Source: Verrucomicrobiota bacterium (GTDB lineage Bacteria > Verrucomicrobiota > Verrucomicrobiia > Limisphaerales > JAEYXS01). From it: 9,993 nucleotides of DNA. This document shows, in pieces, positions 1-7,014 of this stretch. The stretch is taken from NCBI GenBank assembly GCA_023431185.1, contig JAEYXS010000062.1, forward strand, positions 1 to 9,993, given 5' to 3'. Made by a program: the position numbers and the translations under genes. Under the pieces are notes generated by a model. It worked only from the letters and a program-made list of their open reading frames with translations, did not search any database and was not told the origin of the DNA. Each line of letters opens with the position of its first letter. The stretch's first letter is position 1.

Positions 1-4
1 ATAA

Positions 5-2356
5 AAATTCACTGCCCCCCTCCGCGCCGCCGATCGGCTGCCCGCCCCCACCCTTCCCCAGATCGTCGCCACCGGCTTCAACCGCAATCACCGCATCAAT
101 GGCGAAGGCGGCATCATCGATGAAGAATGGCGCATTGAAAACATCATCGACCGCGTAGAAACGACTGGATCTACGTGGATGGCTCTCACCCTGAACTGTA
201 CCCGTTGTCACGACCACAAATACGACCCGATCACGCAAAAGGAATTCTACCAGTTCTTCGCCTTCTTCAACAGCGTGGACGAGACCGGTGTCATCCGCGG
301 TGCATCGAACCGCTCGGGCGGCAATCCCGATCCGTTTGTTAAAGTCCCATCACCGGAGCAGACGGTGCAACTCGCCTTGCTCGAAGAAAAGGCCAAGGCC
401 GCGCAAGCCAAGGTGACGGAGGCTCAAAAAGAGTTAGCGGCCCTCGTCGCCGCTTGGGAACCTGGTTTTCGTGCAAAACTCGAAGCTGAGGTTAGCCCAT
501 GGGTTCCTCTGCAACCAACAGATGTGAAATCCACCGGTGGTGCTACGCTGACCCAACAGCCAGACGGCAGCTATCTTGCCAGTGGTCCCAATCCGGCAAA
601 GGACACCTATGTCATCACCGCTCCAGTGGCCGCCGGCCAGTTCACCGGCTTGCTGCTCGAAGCATTCCCGGATTCGAGCCTGCCAGAGAAGAGTTTGGGC
701 AGAAATAGCAACGGGAACTTTGTCCTGAGCAAGGTGGAAGCTGAATTCACCGCCCCAGATCTCGCAGCTCCGGTCAAGGTCACCTTCACCAAGGCCCAGG
801 CGGATTATTCACAGAAGGATTGGGGCATCGAGTCCGTGCTGCTGACACCGGAAGCCTCCGCAGCCGCCAAGAAGGCAAAGAACAATCGTGGAACCGGTTG
901 GGCCGTGGATGGAATGACCAAGAAAGAACCACGCCGAGCCATGCTGCTGGCCGATAAACCCGTGGTTGTCCCGGCCAATGCCACGCTCACAATCCGCCTA
1001 AAACACGAATCTCTAAACAATCATAACATCGGCCGTTTCCGCCTTTCCATGACCGCGCAGCCATCCGCGATGGTGAAGCTGGATGGTTCCAGCGGCGTCC
1101 CTGCAGCAGTCAAAAAAGCCATCGCCGTAACCACGGATAAACGCACTCCCGCCCAGCGCACAGAGGTGGAAAAGTATTTCCGCGCCAATGTAGACAGCCC
1201 GGTGAAACGTGCCGATGCCGCGCTCGCAGCCGCGAATAAGGCCGTCAAAGATTACTCGGATAAATTGCCGACCGTTATGGTCATGAAGGAACTGGCCAAG
1301 CCGCGTGAAGCTTTCGTGCTCAAGCGCGGCGAATATGACAAAAAGGGCGATCAAGTCTTCCCTGCCCTGCCCTCCATGTTGCCACCCATGCCTGCGGGCG
1401 CGCCGAATAACCGCCTCGGTCTCGCCAAGTGGCTTGTCGATCCTTCACACCCGCTGACCTCGCGCGTGTGGGTGAACCGCCAATGGGAAAAGTTCTTCGG
1501 CACCGGCATCGTGAAAACGAGCGAGAACTTCGGCATGCAATCCGATCCACCGAGCCACCCCGAATTGCTCGACTGGCTCGCCACGGAATTTGTGCGCATG
1601 GGCTGGGACATGAAGGCCTTGCAGAAACTCATCGTGATGAGCGCCACCTACCGGCAATCATCCAAAGTCACACCTGCCTTGCTGGAGCGTGACCCGGAGA
1701 ACCGGTTACTCGCGCGAGGCCCCCGCTTCCGTCTCCCAGCCGAATTGATTCGCGATCAAGCTCTCGCCACCAGCGGTTTGCTCGTAGAAAAACTCGGCGG
1801 CCCCAGCGTGCGTCCCTACATGCCGGAAGGCGTATGGGATGAGACCAGCAAGTATGGTGACCTGCGCGGTTACAAGGCAGACAAGGGCGAAGGACTCTAT
1901 CGCCGCACGCTCTACACAATCTGGAAACGCACCGCTGCTCCGCCCACGATGCTGATGTTTGATTCTCCTTCCCGCGAGGTCTGTTCCGTGAAACGCGCCC
2001 GCACGAATACGCCTCTACAAGCCTTGGCCCTGCTCAATGAAGTCACCTACGTGGAAGCCGCACGCAAGCTCGCCGAACGTATGCTGACCGAAGGCGGCAG
2101 CACTCCGACTGACCGGATCAACTGGGCCTTCCGCCGTGTCACCAGCCGAACACCGGATGCCGCAGATTTGAAAGTGCTCACCGATGGCCTGGAAAAACGC
2201 CTCACCCGCTTCCGCGCTGACAAAGACTCTGCCGTCAAACTGATCTCGCAAGGTGAATCCAAACCCGATGCCAAATTGGATCCGGCCGAGCTCGCCGCCT
2301 ACACGCTGACGGCGAATGTTCTGTTGAACCTCGATGAAGTTGTGACCAAGGAATGA
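5..2356 (+). CDS. PSD1-type protein (DUF1549 C-terminal part + DUF1553), 5' partial
   Basis: C-terminal part of a large PSD1-type protein of the Planctomycetota/Verrucomicrobiota kind, probably exported and often linked to polysaccharide breakdown; the biochemical role is unknown. The frame is open from position 5 and already matches the family before the first ATG (179), with the motif ATGFNRNHRINGEGG, so 179 is not the true start. The end of DUF1549 carries a CxxCH haem motif (CTRCH, 197-211) followed by DHKYDPIT. Next come an Ala/Lys/Glu-rich, coiled-coil-like stretch (about residues 119-155 counted from position 5), a middle beta-rich segment (about 165-350) resembling the carbohydrate-binding-like region of these proteins, and DUF1553 (about 465-777, with NRLGLAKWL and SHPELLDWLA). 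The N-terminal cytochrome-like and DUF1549 parts are missing. A TAA at 2-4 in this frame means an edge error, a frameshift or simple truncation. The stop lies 4 bp before the DUF1501 gene, suggesting co-transcription. Confidence 0.9.
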   Translation, partial: KFTAPLRAADRLPAPTLPQIVATGFNRNHRINGEGGIIDEEWRIENIIDRVETTGSTWMALTLNCTRCHDHKYDPITQKEFYQFFAFFNSVDETGVIRGASNRSGGNPDPFVKVPSPEQTVQLALLEEKAKAAQAKVTEAQKELAALVAAWEPGFRAKLEAEVSPWVPLQPTDVKSTGGATLTQQPDGSYLASGPNPAKDTYVITAPVAAGQFTGLLLEAFPDSSLPEKSLGRNSNGNFVLSKVEAEFTAPDLAAPVKVTFTKAQADYSQKDWGIESVLLTPEASAAAKKAKNNRGTGWAVDGMTKKEPRRAMLLADKPVVVPANATLTIRLKHESLNNHNIGRFRLSMTAQPSAMVKLDGSSGVPAAVKKAIAVTTDKRTPAQRTEVEKYFRANVDSPVKRADAALAAANKAVKDYSDKLPTVMVMKELAKPREAFVLKRGEYDKKGDQVFPALPSMLPPMPAGAPNNRLGLAKWLVDPSHPLTSRVWVNRQWEKFFGTGIVKTSENFGMQSDPPSHPELLDWLATEFVRMGWDMKALQKLIVMSATYRQSSKVTPALLERDPENRLLARGPRFRLPAELIRDQALATSGLLVEKLGGPSVRPYMPEGVWDETSKYGDLRGYKADKGEGLYRRTLYTIWKRTAAPPTMLMFDSPSREVCSVKRARTNTPLQALALLNEVTYVEAARKLAERMLTEGGSTPTDRINWAFRRVTSRTPDAADLKVLTDGLEKRLTRFRADKDSAVKLISQGESKPDAKLDPAELAAYTLTANVLLNLDEVVTKE

Positions 2357-2360
2357 TGCC

Positions 2361-3842
2361 ATGAACTGCAATGACCGCCAATTCTTGGGACTCGACCACG
2401 CCGCGCAAATGGCGCTCACGCGCCGCACGTTCCTCACCCGCTCTGCCGCAGGCTTGGGACTTGCTGCCTTGAGTTCACTTGTAGATCAACGCCTCTTCGC
2501 CGCTGGCCAATCAGCCACAAGCGCACTGCCCGGCTGGCCGCATTTCCCGGTCAAAGCCAAGCGCGTGATCTACCTCTTCCAGTCCGGCGCACCTTCGCAA
2601 ATGGACCTGTTCGATCCGAAGCCGATGCTTGCCGAGAAGCGCGGCCAGGAACTGCCTGACTCCATCCGCCAAGGTCAGCGGCTCACCACCATGACCTCGG
2701 GTCAGAAGAATTTCCCGGTGGCTCCGAGCATTTTTAAATTCGCCCAACATGGTAATAGCGGTGCCTGGATCAGCGAACTGATGCCCCACCTCTCGACCAT
2801 CGCAGATGACGTGTGCTTCATCAAATCGATGCACACGGATGCCATCAATCACGACCCGGCCATCACCTTCTTCCAGACTGGTCGGCAACTGGCCGGTTTC
2901 CCTAGCATGGGTTCCTGGCTCAGCTACGGCTTGGGCAGCGAGTGCAAGGACCTGCCCGCTTATGTGGTGCTCACTTCGTTCGGCACAGGTCGCAAGGATG
3001 ATCAACCGCTCTATGACCGCCTCTGGAGCAGCGGCTTCCTCCCGACACATCACGCTGGCGTGAAGTTCCGCAATACGGGTGACCCGGTGCTTTACCTCTC
3101 GAATCCTCCTGGCGTTGACCGTGATACCCGGCGTGAGACGTTGGACGAGTTGAACACGCTCAACCGCCGTCGGCATGCATCCATCGGCGATCCGGAGATC
3201 CAGACGCGCATCGCCCAATACGAGATGGCTTTCCGCATGCAGGCCAGCGTGCCCGATCTCACGGACATCTCGAAGGAACCCGCGAGCGTCCTTGAGATGT
3301 ATGGCCCCAACGTGAAGACACCGGGCACCTATGCAGCGAACTGCCTGCTTGCCCGACGTTTGGCGGAGCGCGATGTACGCTTCGTCCAGCTCTTCCACAT
3401 GGGCTGGGATCACCACGGCGGTTTGCCCGCAGCCATCAAAGGCCAGTGCAGCGATACCGATCAGCCGACCACCGCGCTCATCAAAGACCTCAAGCAACGC
3501 GGTCTGTTGGAAGACACGCTCATCGTTTGGGGCGGCGAATTCGGCCGCACGATTTACTCCCAAGGCACATTGACTGAAACGAATTACGGTCGCGATCATC
3601 ATCCTCGCTGCTTCACCGTCTTCATGGCGGGTGGCGGCATCAAGCCCGGCATCTCCCTCGGCGAGACCGATGACTACAGCTACAACATCGTCCGCGACCC
3701 GGTGAGCATTTACGATCTCCACGCGACAATGCTCCGTCTCATGGGAATCGACCACCACCGTCTTAGCTACAAATTCCAAGGACTCGACGCCCGGCTCACG
3801 GGTGTGGAAGGCGCACAAGTGATCAAGTCGGTGATCGCCTGA
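2361..3842 (+). CDS. DUF1501 family protein, Tat-exported, sulfatase/phosphatase-like fold
   Basis: A 493-residue DUF1501 protein. The family is related to the alkaline phosphatase/sulfatase superfamily and is regularly encoded beside PSD1 proteins; its substrate is unknown. The N-terminus has a twin-arginine signal (TRRTFL, residues 20-25) followed by an Ala/Leu/Gly-rich hydrophobic stretch (about 28-42), so export folded through Tat is likely. Family motifs in order: QSGAPSQMDLFDP near residue 74, HMGWDHHGG near 346, GGEFGRT near 390 and GRDHHPRCF near 410. The His/Asp-rich motifs are the probable metal or active-site elements by analogy with the superfamily. Length is normal for the family. 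The ATG at 2361 has an AAGGA ribosome site about 8 nt upstream inside the end of the PSD1 gene. An ATG at residue 17 would also keep the Tat motif, but the longer start matches the usual short leader before the RR. It forms an operon with the upstream PSD1 gene. Confidence 0.96.
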   Translation: MNCNDRQFLGLDHAAQMALTRRTFLTRSAAGLGLAALSSLVDQRLFAAGQSATSALPGWPHFPVKAKRVIYLFQSGAPSQMDLFDPKPMLAEKRGQELPDSIRQGQRLTTMTSGQKNFPVAPSIFKFAQHGNSGAWISELMPHLSTIADDVCFIKSMHTDAINHDPAITFFQTGRQLAGFPSMGSWLSYGLGSECKDLPAYVVLTSFGTGRKDDQPLYDRLWSSGFLPTHHAGVKFRNTGDPVLYLSNPPGVDRDTRRETLDELNTLNRRRHASIGDPEIQTRIAQYEMAFRMQASVPDLTDISKEPASVLEMYGPNVKTPGTYAANCLLARRLAERDVRFVQLFHMGWDHHGGLPAAIKGQCSDTDQPTTALIKDLKQRGLLEDTLIVWGGEFGRTIYSQGTLTETNYGRDHHPRCFTVFMAGGGIKPGISLGETDDYSYNIVRDPVSIYDLHATMLRLMGIDHHRLSYKFQGLDARLTGVEGAQVIKSVIA

Positions 3843-3889
3843 TAGGAAATGTGTGGAAAATCGGCCCCGCAACACCATGGGCACCATCC

Positions 3890-3923
3890 CGGCAGCCTCG
3901 CTCTCGCGTTGCTTCGAGCGAAG
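3890..3923. repeat. 34-bp direct repeat, copy A (3' flank of GIY-YIG gene)
   Basis: Matches 4292-4325 at 33 of 34 positions in the same orientation; the only difference is G at 3900 versus A at 4302. The copy ends 3 nt from the stop codon of the GIY-YIG gene. Read on the minus strand it folds into a 9-bp hairpin (one G.U pair) with a 12-nt loop, so it may also cap that transcript's 3' end, though no T-tract follows. Confidence 0.85.
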
Positions 3924-3926
3924 CTT

Positions 3927-4172
3927 TTATAAACGCTTCTTAGCAAAAGCACGCCCTGAACCTGTCTTCAAGTAGCGTTCAAAATCCAGCGCCTTTTCTC
4001 GATCAGTAAACGCTACAGCCGTCTTGATTTTCCAAGGACGATACTTTGCCGTATGCGGCACGCCACCTTCATTGTGTTTAAGCAGCCTCTTTTTCAAATC
4101 CTCGGTAAATCCTACGTAGAAGTGTTCTTCTCCATTCTCACTTTCCAGCAAGTAAACATAGTAAAACTTCAT
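3927..4172 (-). CDS. Small GIY-YIG nuclease domain protein
   Basis: An 81-residue single-domain GIY-YIG protein, similar in size to the YhbQ/UPF0213-like stand-alone nucleases. The GIY part reads YYVYLL (residues 4-9) and the YIG part FYVGFTEDLKKRL (18-30). The catalytic-type Arg lies in DLKKRL and a His in KHN just after. A second conserved block HTAKYRPWKI follows (about 40-49), and the metal-binding Glu sits in DFERYLK (63-69), so the active site looks intact. The cellular role is unknown; the fold cuts DNA in homing endonucleases and UvrC. The ATG is preceded by AAGGA about 7-9 nt upstream. It sits 155 bp downstream of tmRNA on the same strand, between two near-identical 34-bp repeats, suggesting a small mobile or repeat-associated cassette. 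It may be a domesticated gene instead. Confidence 0.9.
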   Translation of the reverse strand: MKFYYVYLLESENGEEHFYVGFTEDLKKRLLKHNEGGVPHTAKYRPWKIKTAVAFTDREKALDFERYLKTGSGRAFAKKRL

Positions 4173-4217
4173 GTGACTTGTTCCTTGGATGACATCCTCG
4201 ACGATTGCTGGCGTGCC

Positions 4218-4229
4218 GAGCCGTAGCTC
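4218..4229. repeat. Short inverted repeat in the GIY-YIG 5' leader
   Basis: GAGC (4218-4221) pairs with GCTC (4226-4229) around a 4-nt loop, and C4217-G4230 extends the stem to 5 bp. It lies about 45 nt upstream of the GIY-YIG start codon. Its sequence resembles the CTTCGAGC core of the flanking 34-bp repeats, so it may belong to the same family. It is short enough to occur by chance. Confidence 0.35.
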
Positions 4230-4269
4230 GAAGCCATTTTTACGACGCCCGCGAAGTCAGCCCGACTGC

Positions 4270-4284
4270 GCCCTTCTGAAGGGC
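4270..4284. repeat. 15-nt near-perfect palindrome in the GIY-YIG 5' region
   Basis: GCCCTTC (4270-4276), one central base, then GAAGGGC (4278-4284): a 7-bp inverted repeat. It lies 8 nt from copy B of the 34-bp repeat, between tmRNA and the GIY-YIG gene. As RNA it would fold with a slightly opened loop. It could be a protein-binding site or part of the repeat module; no T-tract supports terminator function. Confidence 0.5.
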
Positions 4285-4291
4285 TTCGTCG

Positions 4292-4325
4292 CGGCAGCCT
4301 CACTCTCGCGTTGCTTCGAGCGAAG
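4292..4325. repeat. 34-bp direct repeat, copy B (between tmRNA 3' end and GIY-YIG gene)
   Basis: Same orientation as copy A at 3890-3923 and identical except for A4302. It begins 2 bp beyond the 3' CCA of the tmRNA gene in the direction of transcription. On the minus strand it forms a similar hairpin (3+6 bp with one bulged U). The two copies are 402 bp apart and bracket the GIY-YIG gene, like the ends of a small inserted unit. Confidence 0.85.
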
Positions 4326-4327
4326 GC

Positions 4328-4684
4328 TGGTGGAGGCGGCGGGAGTTGAACCCGCGTGCCAGGCAAAGCTACCAGTCACGACTACATGCTTAGCCAGGAG
4401 ATTTTGTCGGCTATGTGCTGGCGTCCTGACAGCGAAGCACACTGCTTAGTCTGCATGGTATAAGATTCGATTGAGAGTCGCGCAGTCTCCGCTTCAATCT
4501 ACCCGTCTATTGCGTCCATCCACCGTAGTCGGGGTCCAGTGGCGGACGTCACAGCAACTTAGGCTGCGAGGGCCAGTTCTTCGTTGGCAACTAATTTTTT
4601 GATCTGAGTGATTAACGAGGCCAACAGATCATCCTCGGCATGCCGCTTCTGATGCGTTCACATGGTCGAAACCAGTACGCCCCC
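4328..4684 (-). ncRNA. ssrA: tmRNA (transfer-messenger RNA)
   Basis: A 357-nt, one-piece tmRNA that rescues ribosomes stalled on broken messages and tags the product for proteolysis, with SmpB as partner. The 5' end GGGGGCG (at 4684) pairs over all 7 bp (one G.U) with the 3' strand before the discriminator A and an encoded CCA (4328-4330). The 5' block has the conserved GGTTTCGACC. The 3' end has a T-arm with GCGGG and CCCGC around TTCAACT. The tag frame starts at GCC 4588 and ends in TAA at 4559, encoding ANEELALAA. The bases just before it (TTAGTT) match the usual pre-resume context. The ALAA end fits ClpXP-type recognition. It is 103 bp downstream of lpxA on the same strand, and the repeat-flanked GIY-YIG gene abuts its 3' end. 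Confidence 0.97.
4559..4588 (-). other. tmRNA tag-peptide reading frame (ANEELALAA + TAA)
   Basis: This is the internal mRNA-like segment of tmRNA. The resume codon is GCC at 4588-4586 and the frame closes with a single TAA at 4561-4559. Counting the alanine charged on tmRNA, the appended peptide is A-ANEELALAA. The resume point was set by similarity to the E. coli context, where UAGUC precedes GCA-AAC. Confidence 0.88.
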
Positions 4685-4700
4685 ATTAGCCAGCGCCCTG

Positions 4701-4729
4701 AACATCCACCCTAAGTCTCCTCACGTCAA
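4701..4729 (-). promoter_or_regulatory. Candidate promoter for ssrA
   Basis: On the minus strand TTGACG (4729-4724) matches the -35 consensus at 5 of 6 positions. After a 17-nt spacer comes GATGTT (4706-4701), a weak -10 (3 of 6). The predicted start is about 9 nt upstream of the mature 5' end, which fits RNase P trimming. The poor -10 keeps confidence low. Confidence 0.35.
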
Positions 4730-4765
4730 GCGCTGCCCAAGCAGAATTACCTCCGTAAATCGAAA

Positions 4766-4788
4766 ATTGGCCCGCCGGTGCAACCGGC
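4766..4788. repeat. 23-nt palindromic element, copy 1, at the 3' end of lpxA
   Basis: Identical over 23 nt to 7715-7737 and in the same orientation. The core GCCGGTGCAACCGGC is a perfect 6-bp inverted repeat around 3 nt. On the minus strand the hairpin starts at the last base of the lpxA TAG and is followed by GGGCCAATTTT, so it may act as a weak intrinsic terminator or 3'-end stabiliser. Confidence 0.8.
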
Positions 4789-5561
4789 TATTTGCTCAAA
4801 CCCCGCTCGCTCGTGCGCGCGAACTCCAGCAAGTGAAGCACTTCCGGCAGCTTGGGCAGTTCCGCTTCGATGCGCACCAGCGCGTTGCTGATGGTCAGCC
4901 CGTCGCGGAAGATGATCTTGTAAGCCTGTTTCAAGGCCGCCTGCGCTTCTTCGGACACACCGTTGCGCTCCAAGCCCACCTTGTTGACCGTGCGCGTCTC
5001 GGCTGGATTACCATCCGCCAGCATATACGGCGGCACATCTTGCACCACCTTCGAGCAACCGCCGATGATGGCCATGGTACCGATGCGGCAGAACTGATGC
5101 ACCGCCGCCAATCCGCCCACGATTGCATGGTCCTCTACCTTCACATGCCCAGCGAGTGTGCCCACGTTTGACATCACGATGTGATTGCCGAGCTGGCAGT
5201 CGTGCGCGATGTGGCAATACGCGAGGATATGATTCTCCGAACCGATCACCGTGGCATCCCCATCCGAGGTCGCACTATGGATGGTCACGTATTCGCGGAA
5301 GGTGTTGTTATTCCCGATGCGCGTCCACGTCGTGCCACCCTTCCACTTCAGGTCCTGCGTTTGCAGGCCAATGCTGGCGAACGGAAAAATCTCGTTACCG
5401 CTGCCCAAGATCGTGTGGCCGTCTATGACTACATGAGAGTGCAGCTTGCAGTTCGCGCCCAAGGTCACGTGCTCGCCGATGACGCAATAAGGCCCGATCT
5501 GGCAACCCTCGCCGATATTCGCACGGGGATGGATGACTGCGGTGGGATGAATCGTCGTCAT
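4788..5561 (-). CDS. lpxA: Acyl-ACP--UDP-N-acetylglucosamine O-acyltransferase (LpxA)
   Basis: Cytoplasmic trimeric enzyme that moves an R-3-hydroxyacyl chain from ACP to the 3-OH of UDP-GlcNAc, the first step of lipid A synthesis. At 257 residues it is close to the usual length (262 in E. coli). Residues 1-190 or so show the left-handed beta-helix hexapeptide pattern. The catalytic-type motif HIAHDC places His120 at the E. coli His125 position; His117, His139 and His155 match other active-site histidines. Gly168 aligns with the E. coli chain-length ruler Gly173, which hints at a long acyl chain (inference). A helical C-terminal domain follows (about 191-257, ending RGLSK). The ATG lies 7 bp after the lpxC-fabZ stop with no clear Shine-Dalgarno site, suggesting coupled translation. 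The TAG stop overlaps a palindromic repeat shared with the DUF1015 gene. Confidence 0.98.
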   Translation of the reverse strand: MTTIHPTAVIHPRANIGEGCQIGPYCVIGEHVTLGANCKLHSHVVIDGHTILGSGNEIFPFASIGLQTQDLKWKGGTTWTRIGNNNTFREYVTIHSATSDGDATVIGSENHILAYCHIAHDCQLGNHIVMSNVGTLAGHVKVEDHAIVGGLAAVHQFCRIGTMAIIGGCSKVVQDVPPYMLADGNPAETRTVNKVGLERNGVSEEAQAALKQAYKIIFRDGLTISNALVRIEAELPKLPEVLHLLEFARTSERGLSK

Positions 5562-5568
5562 GGTCAGT

Positions 5569-6966
5569 TTAAGGGTCCAAGACCATGAAGGTCACTTCGG
5601 CTTCGCTCACCACTTCGCCGGCCACGCTGCAGACGCCCTTGGCCTTGCCGATCTTGCCACGCCATTTCGTGAGTTCCACGTCGATGACGATGACCGATCC
5701 CGGCCGCACTGGTTTGCGCCACTTCACGCTTTCAGCCGCCATGAAGTAGGCGATTTTGCCGGCGTTCTCCGCCTGCTTCAGCATCAAGATGCCCGCGACT
5801 TGTGCGATGGCTTCGAGCTGCAACACGCCCGGCATCACCGGATGTCCCGGGAAATGGCCCTGAAAATACTGCTCGTTCATCGTCACGTATTTTTCCGCGA
5901 CGATCTTCAAGCCTTCGATCTTCGTGACGCGATCCACCATCAGGAACGGATAACGGTGCGGCAACACCTTCATCACCTGCATCGTGTCCAATGAAGCACC
6001 GTCTTGGACGAGATTCTCAGCAGAGGCAGCCTCTTCCTTGGACTCTTTCGCCTTCTCCTTGGCGGGACTAGCGGGCTTGGCGGCCACCACTGCCTCTTGA
6101 GGCGGCGGCGTAAACGTCTGCGCCTGCACCAGCGGCTTGCGCATCTGGGCGGAGATCAGTTTGGTCAATTCCACGTTGCCGCCATGGCTCGGCTTCACCG
6201 CGATGATGTGCCCGATGACCGGCCGCCCCAGCAACGTCACATCTCCGAGGATGTCCAGCATCTTGTGACGCACGAATTCTTCCGGGTAACGCAGTGGCTC
6301 GGTCGTCAGCACCGCGTCATCGCGGATGACCACGGCGTTCTCCAGGCTGCCGCCTTTGATGAGACCGTTCTTGATGAGGTACTCGATCTCCTCGAAGTAG
6401 CAGAACGTCCGCGCATGCGAGAGTTCCTTCTTCCACGTGGCCGTCGTTATCTCCGTGGAATAAAACTGCGTGAAGCGCCCGCCCTTGCCTGCGCTTGTGC
6501 ATGTGATCTTCAACGTGTCGCTGGGAAAAATGGAGATGACCGTCTCACCGTTCGTATATTGGAGCGGCTCCGTGACTTTGTAGGGTTCGCGTTTTTCCGT
6601 TTGTGTCACTAGGCCTGCTTTATCCAACAATTCGCAATACGCCCGGGAGCTGCCATCGGCGATCGGCGGCTCATTCGCATCGATCTCGATGATGGCGTTA
6701 TCAATGTTATACCCCGCGAAAGCAGCGAGGACGTGCTCCACCGTATGGATGCGCACATTGCCCTTGCCCAGCGTCGTCGAGCGGTTTGTCTCCGTCACGT
6801 TTTCAACGCGTGCCTCCACCTCGGGTTTGCCCTCTAAGTCCGTGCGGCGGAAGCGCAAACCGGTGTTCGGCTCCGCCGGGAGGAAGGTCATCTTCACCCG
6901 GTTCCCGCTGTGCAACCCGATGCCTTCATAGGACACTGGGTGCTTGATTGTCTGCTGTTGTAACAC
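5569..6966 (-). CDS. lpxC-fabZ: Bifunctional LpxC/FabZ: UDP-3-O-acyl-GlcNAc deacetylase + 3-hydroxyacyl-ACP dehydratase
   Basis: A 465-residue fusion of two cytoplasmic enzymes. LpxC (about 1-283) is the zinc deacetylase and committed step of lipid A synthesis: zinc ligands His78 (VEHVLAA), His234 and Asp238 (RHKMLD), Glu77, and catalytic His261 (SHGGN). A linker rich in Ala, Lys, Pro and Glu (about 284-325) joins it to FabZ (about 326-465), the dehydratase of fatty acid elongation, with catalytic His371 (GHFPGHP) and Glu385 (LEAIAQ) at the normal spacing of 14. Both active sites look intact. FabZ and LpxA compete for 3-hydroxyacyl-ACP, so fusing FabZ to LpxC next to lpxA ties the two pathways together. 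Such fusions are known in Bacteroidota and relatives. The start is GTG at 6966: an in-frame TAA 10-12 nt upstream (6976-6978) excludes longer starts, and the protein begins at the usual LpxC position (QQTIKHPVSYEGIGLHSG). No strong ribosome site is visible. Confidence 0.98.
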   Translation of the reverse strand: MLQQQTIKHPVSYEGIGLHSGNRVKMTFLPAEPNTGLRFRRTDLEGKPEVEARVENVTETNRSTTLGKGNVRIHTVEHVLAAFAGYNIDNAIIEIDANEPPIADGSSRAYCELLDKAGLVTQTEKREPYKVTEPLQYTNGETVISIFPSDTLKITCTSAGKGGRFTQFYSTEITTATWKKELSHARTFCYFEEIEYLIKNGLIKGGSLENAVVIRDDAVLTTEPLRYPEEFVRHKMLDILGDVTLLGRPVIGHIIAVKPSHGGNVELTKLISAQMRKPLVQAQTFTPPPQEAVVAAKPASPAKEKAKESKEEAASAENLVQDGASLDTMQVMKVLPHRYPFLMVDRVTKIEGLKIVAEKYVTMNEQYFQGHFPGHPVMPGVLQLEAIAQVAGILMLKQAENAGKIAYFMAAESVKWRKPVRPGSVIVIDVELTKWRGKIGKAKGVCSVAGEVVSEAEVTFMVLDP

Positions 6967-7008
6967 GGCGGGAGATTAAACAGGTCCGGGACAGCCAAAG
7001 CAAGCGGG

Positions 7009-7014
7009 GTTATA
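7009..7014 (-). promoter_or_regulatory. Candidate -10 element for lpxC-fabZ/lpxA
   Basis: Minus-strand TATAAC matches the -10 consensus at 5 of 6 and would start a leader of roughly 36 nt before the GTG. No good -35 occurs at 16-18 nt; TTGGAC is only 13 nt away. On the plus strand the overlapping TACAAT (7013-7018) is a possible -10 for the divergent membrane-protein gene, so both promoters may share these bases. Confidence 0.35.

Noticed and set aside
2511..3887. 458-codon open frame antisense to the DUF1501 gene
   Set aside because: Shadow of a GC-rich real gene. The DUF1501 product shows clear motifs and a Tat signal; the antisense product shows none.
4169..4366. 65-codon minus-strand frame whose stop overlaps the GIY-YIG start (ATGA)
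   Set aside because: Its first part is a translation of the tmRNA 3' end and the 34-bp repeat. The overlap looks like translational coupling, but the frame has no protein-like features.
4328..4400. A separate tRNA gene at the CCA-bearing end
   Set aside because: The T-arm and acceptor strand belong to tmRNA: the partner acceptor strand is at 4684, not about 70 nt away, and no anticodon arm is present.
6004..6612. 202-codon plus-strand frame opposite lpxC-fabZ
   Set aside because: Antisense shadow; the minus strand encodes two intact catalytic domains here.
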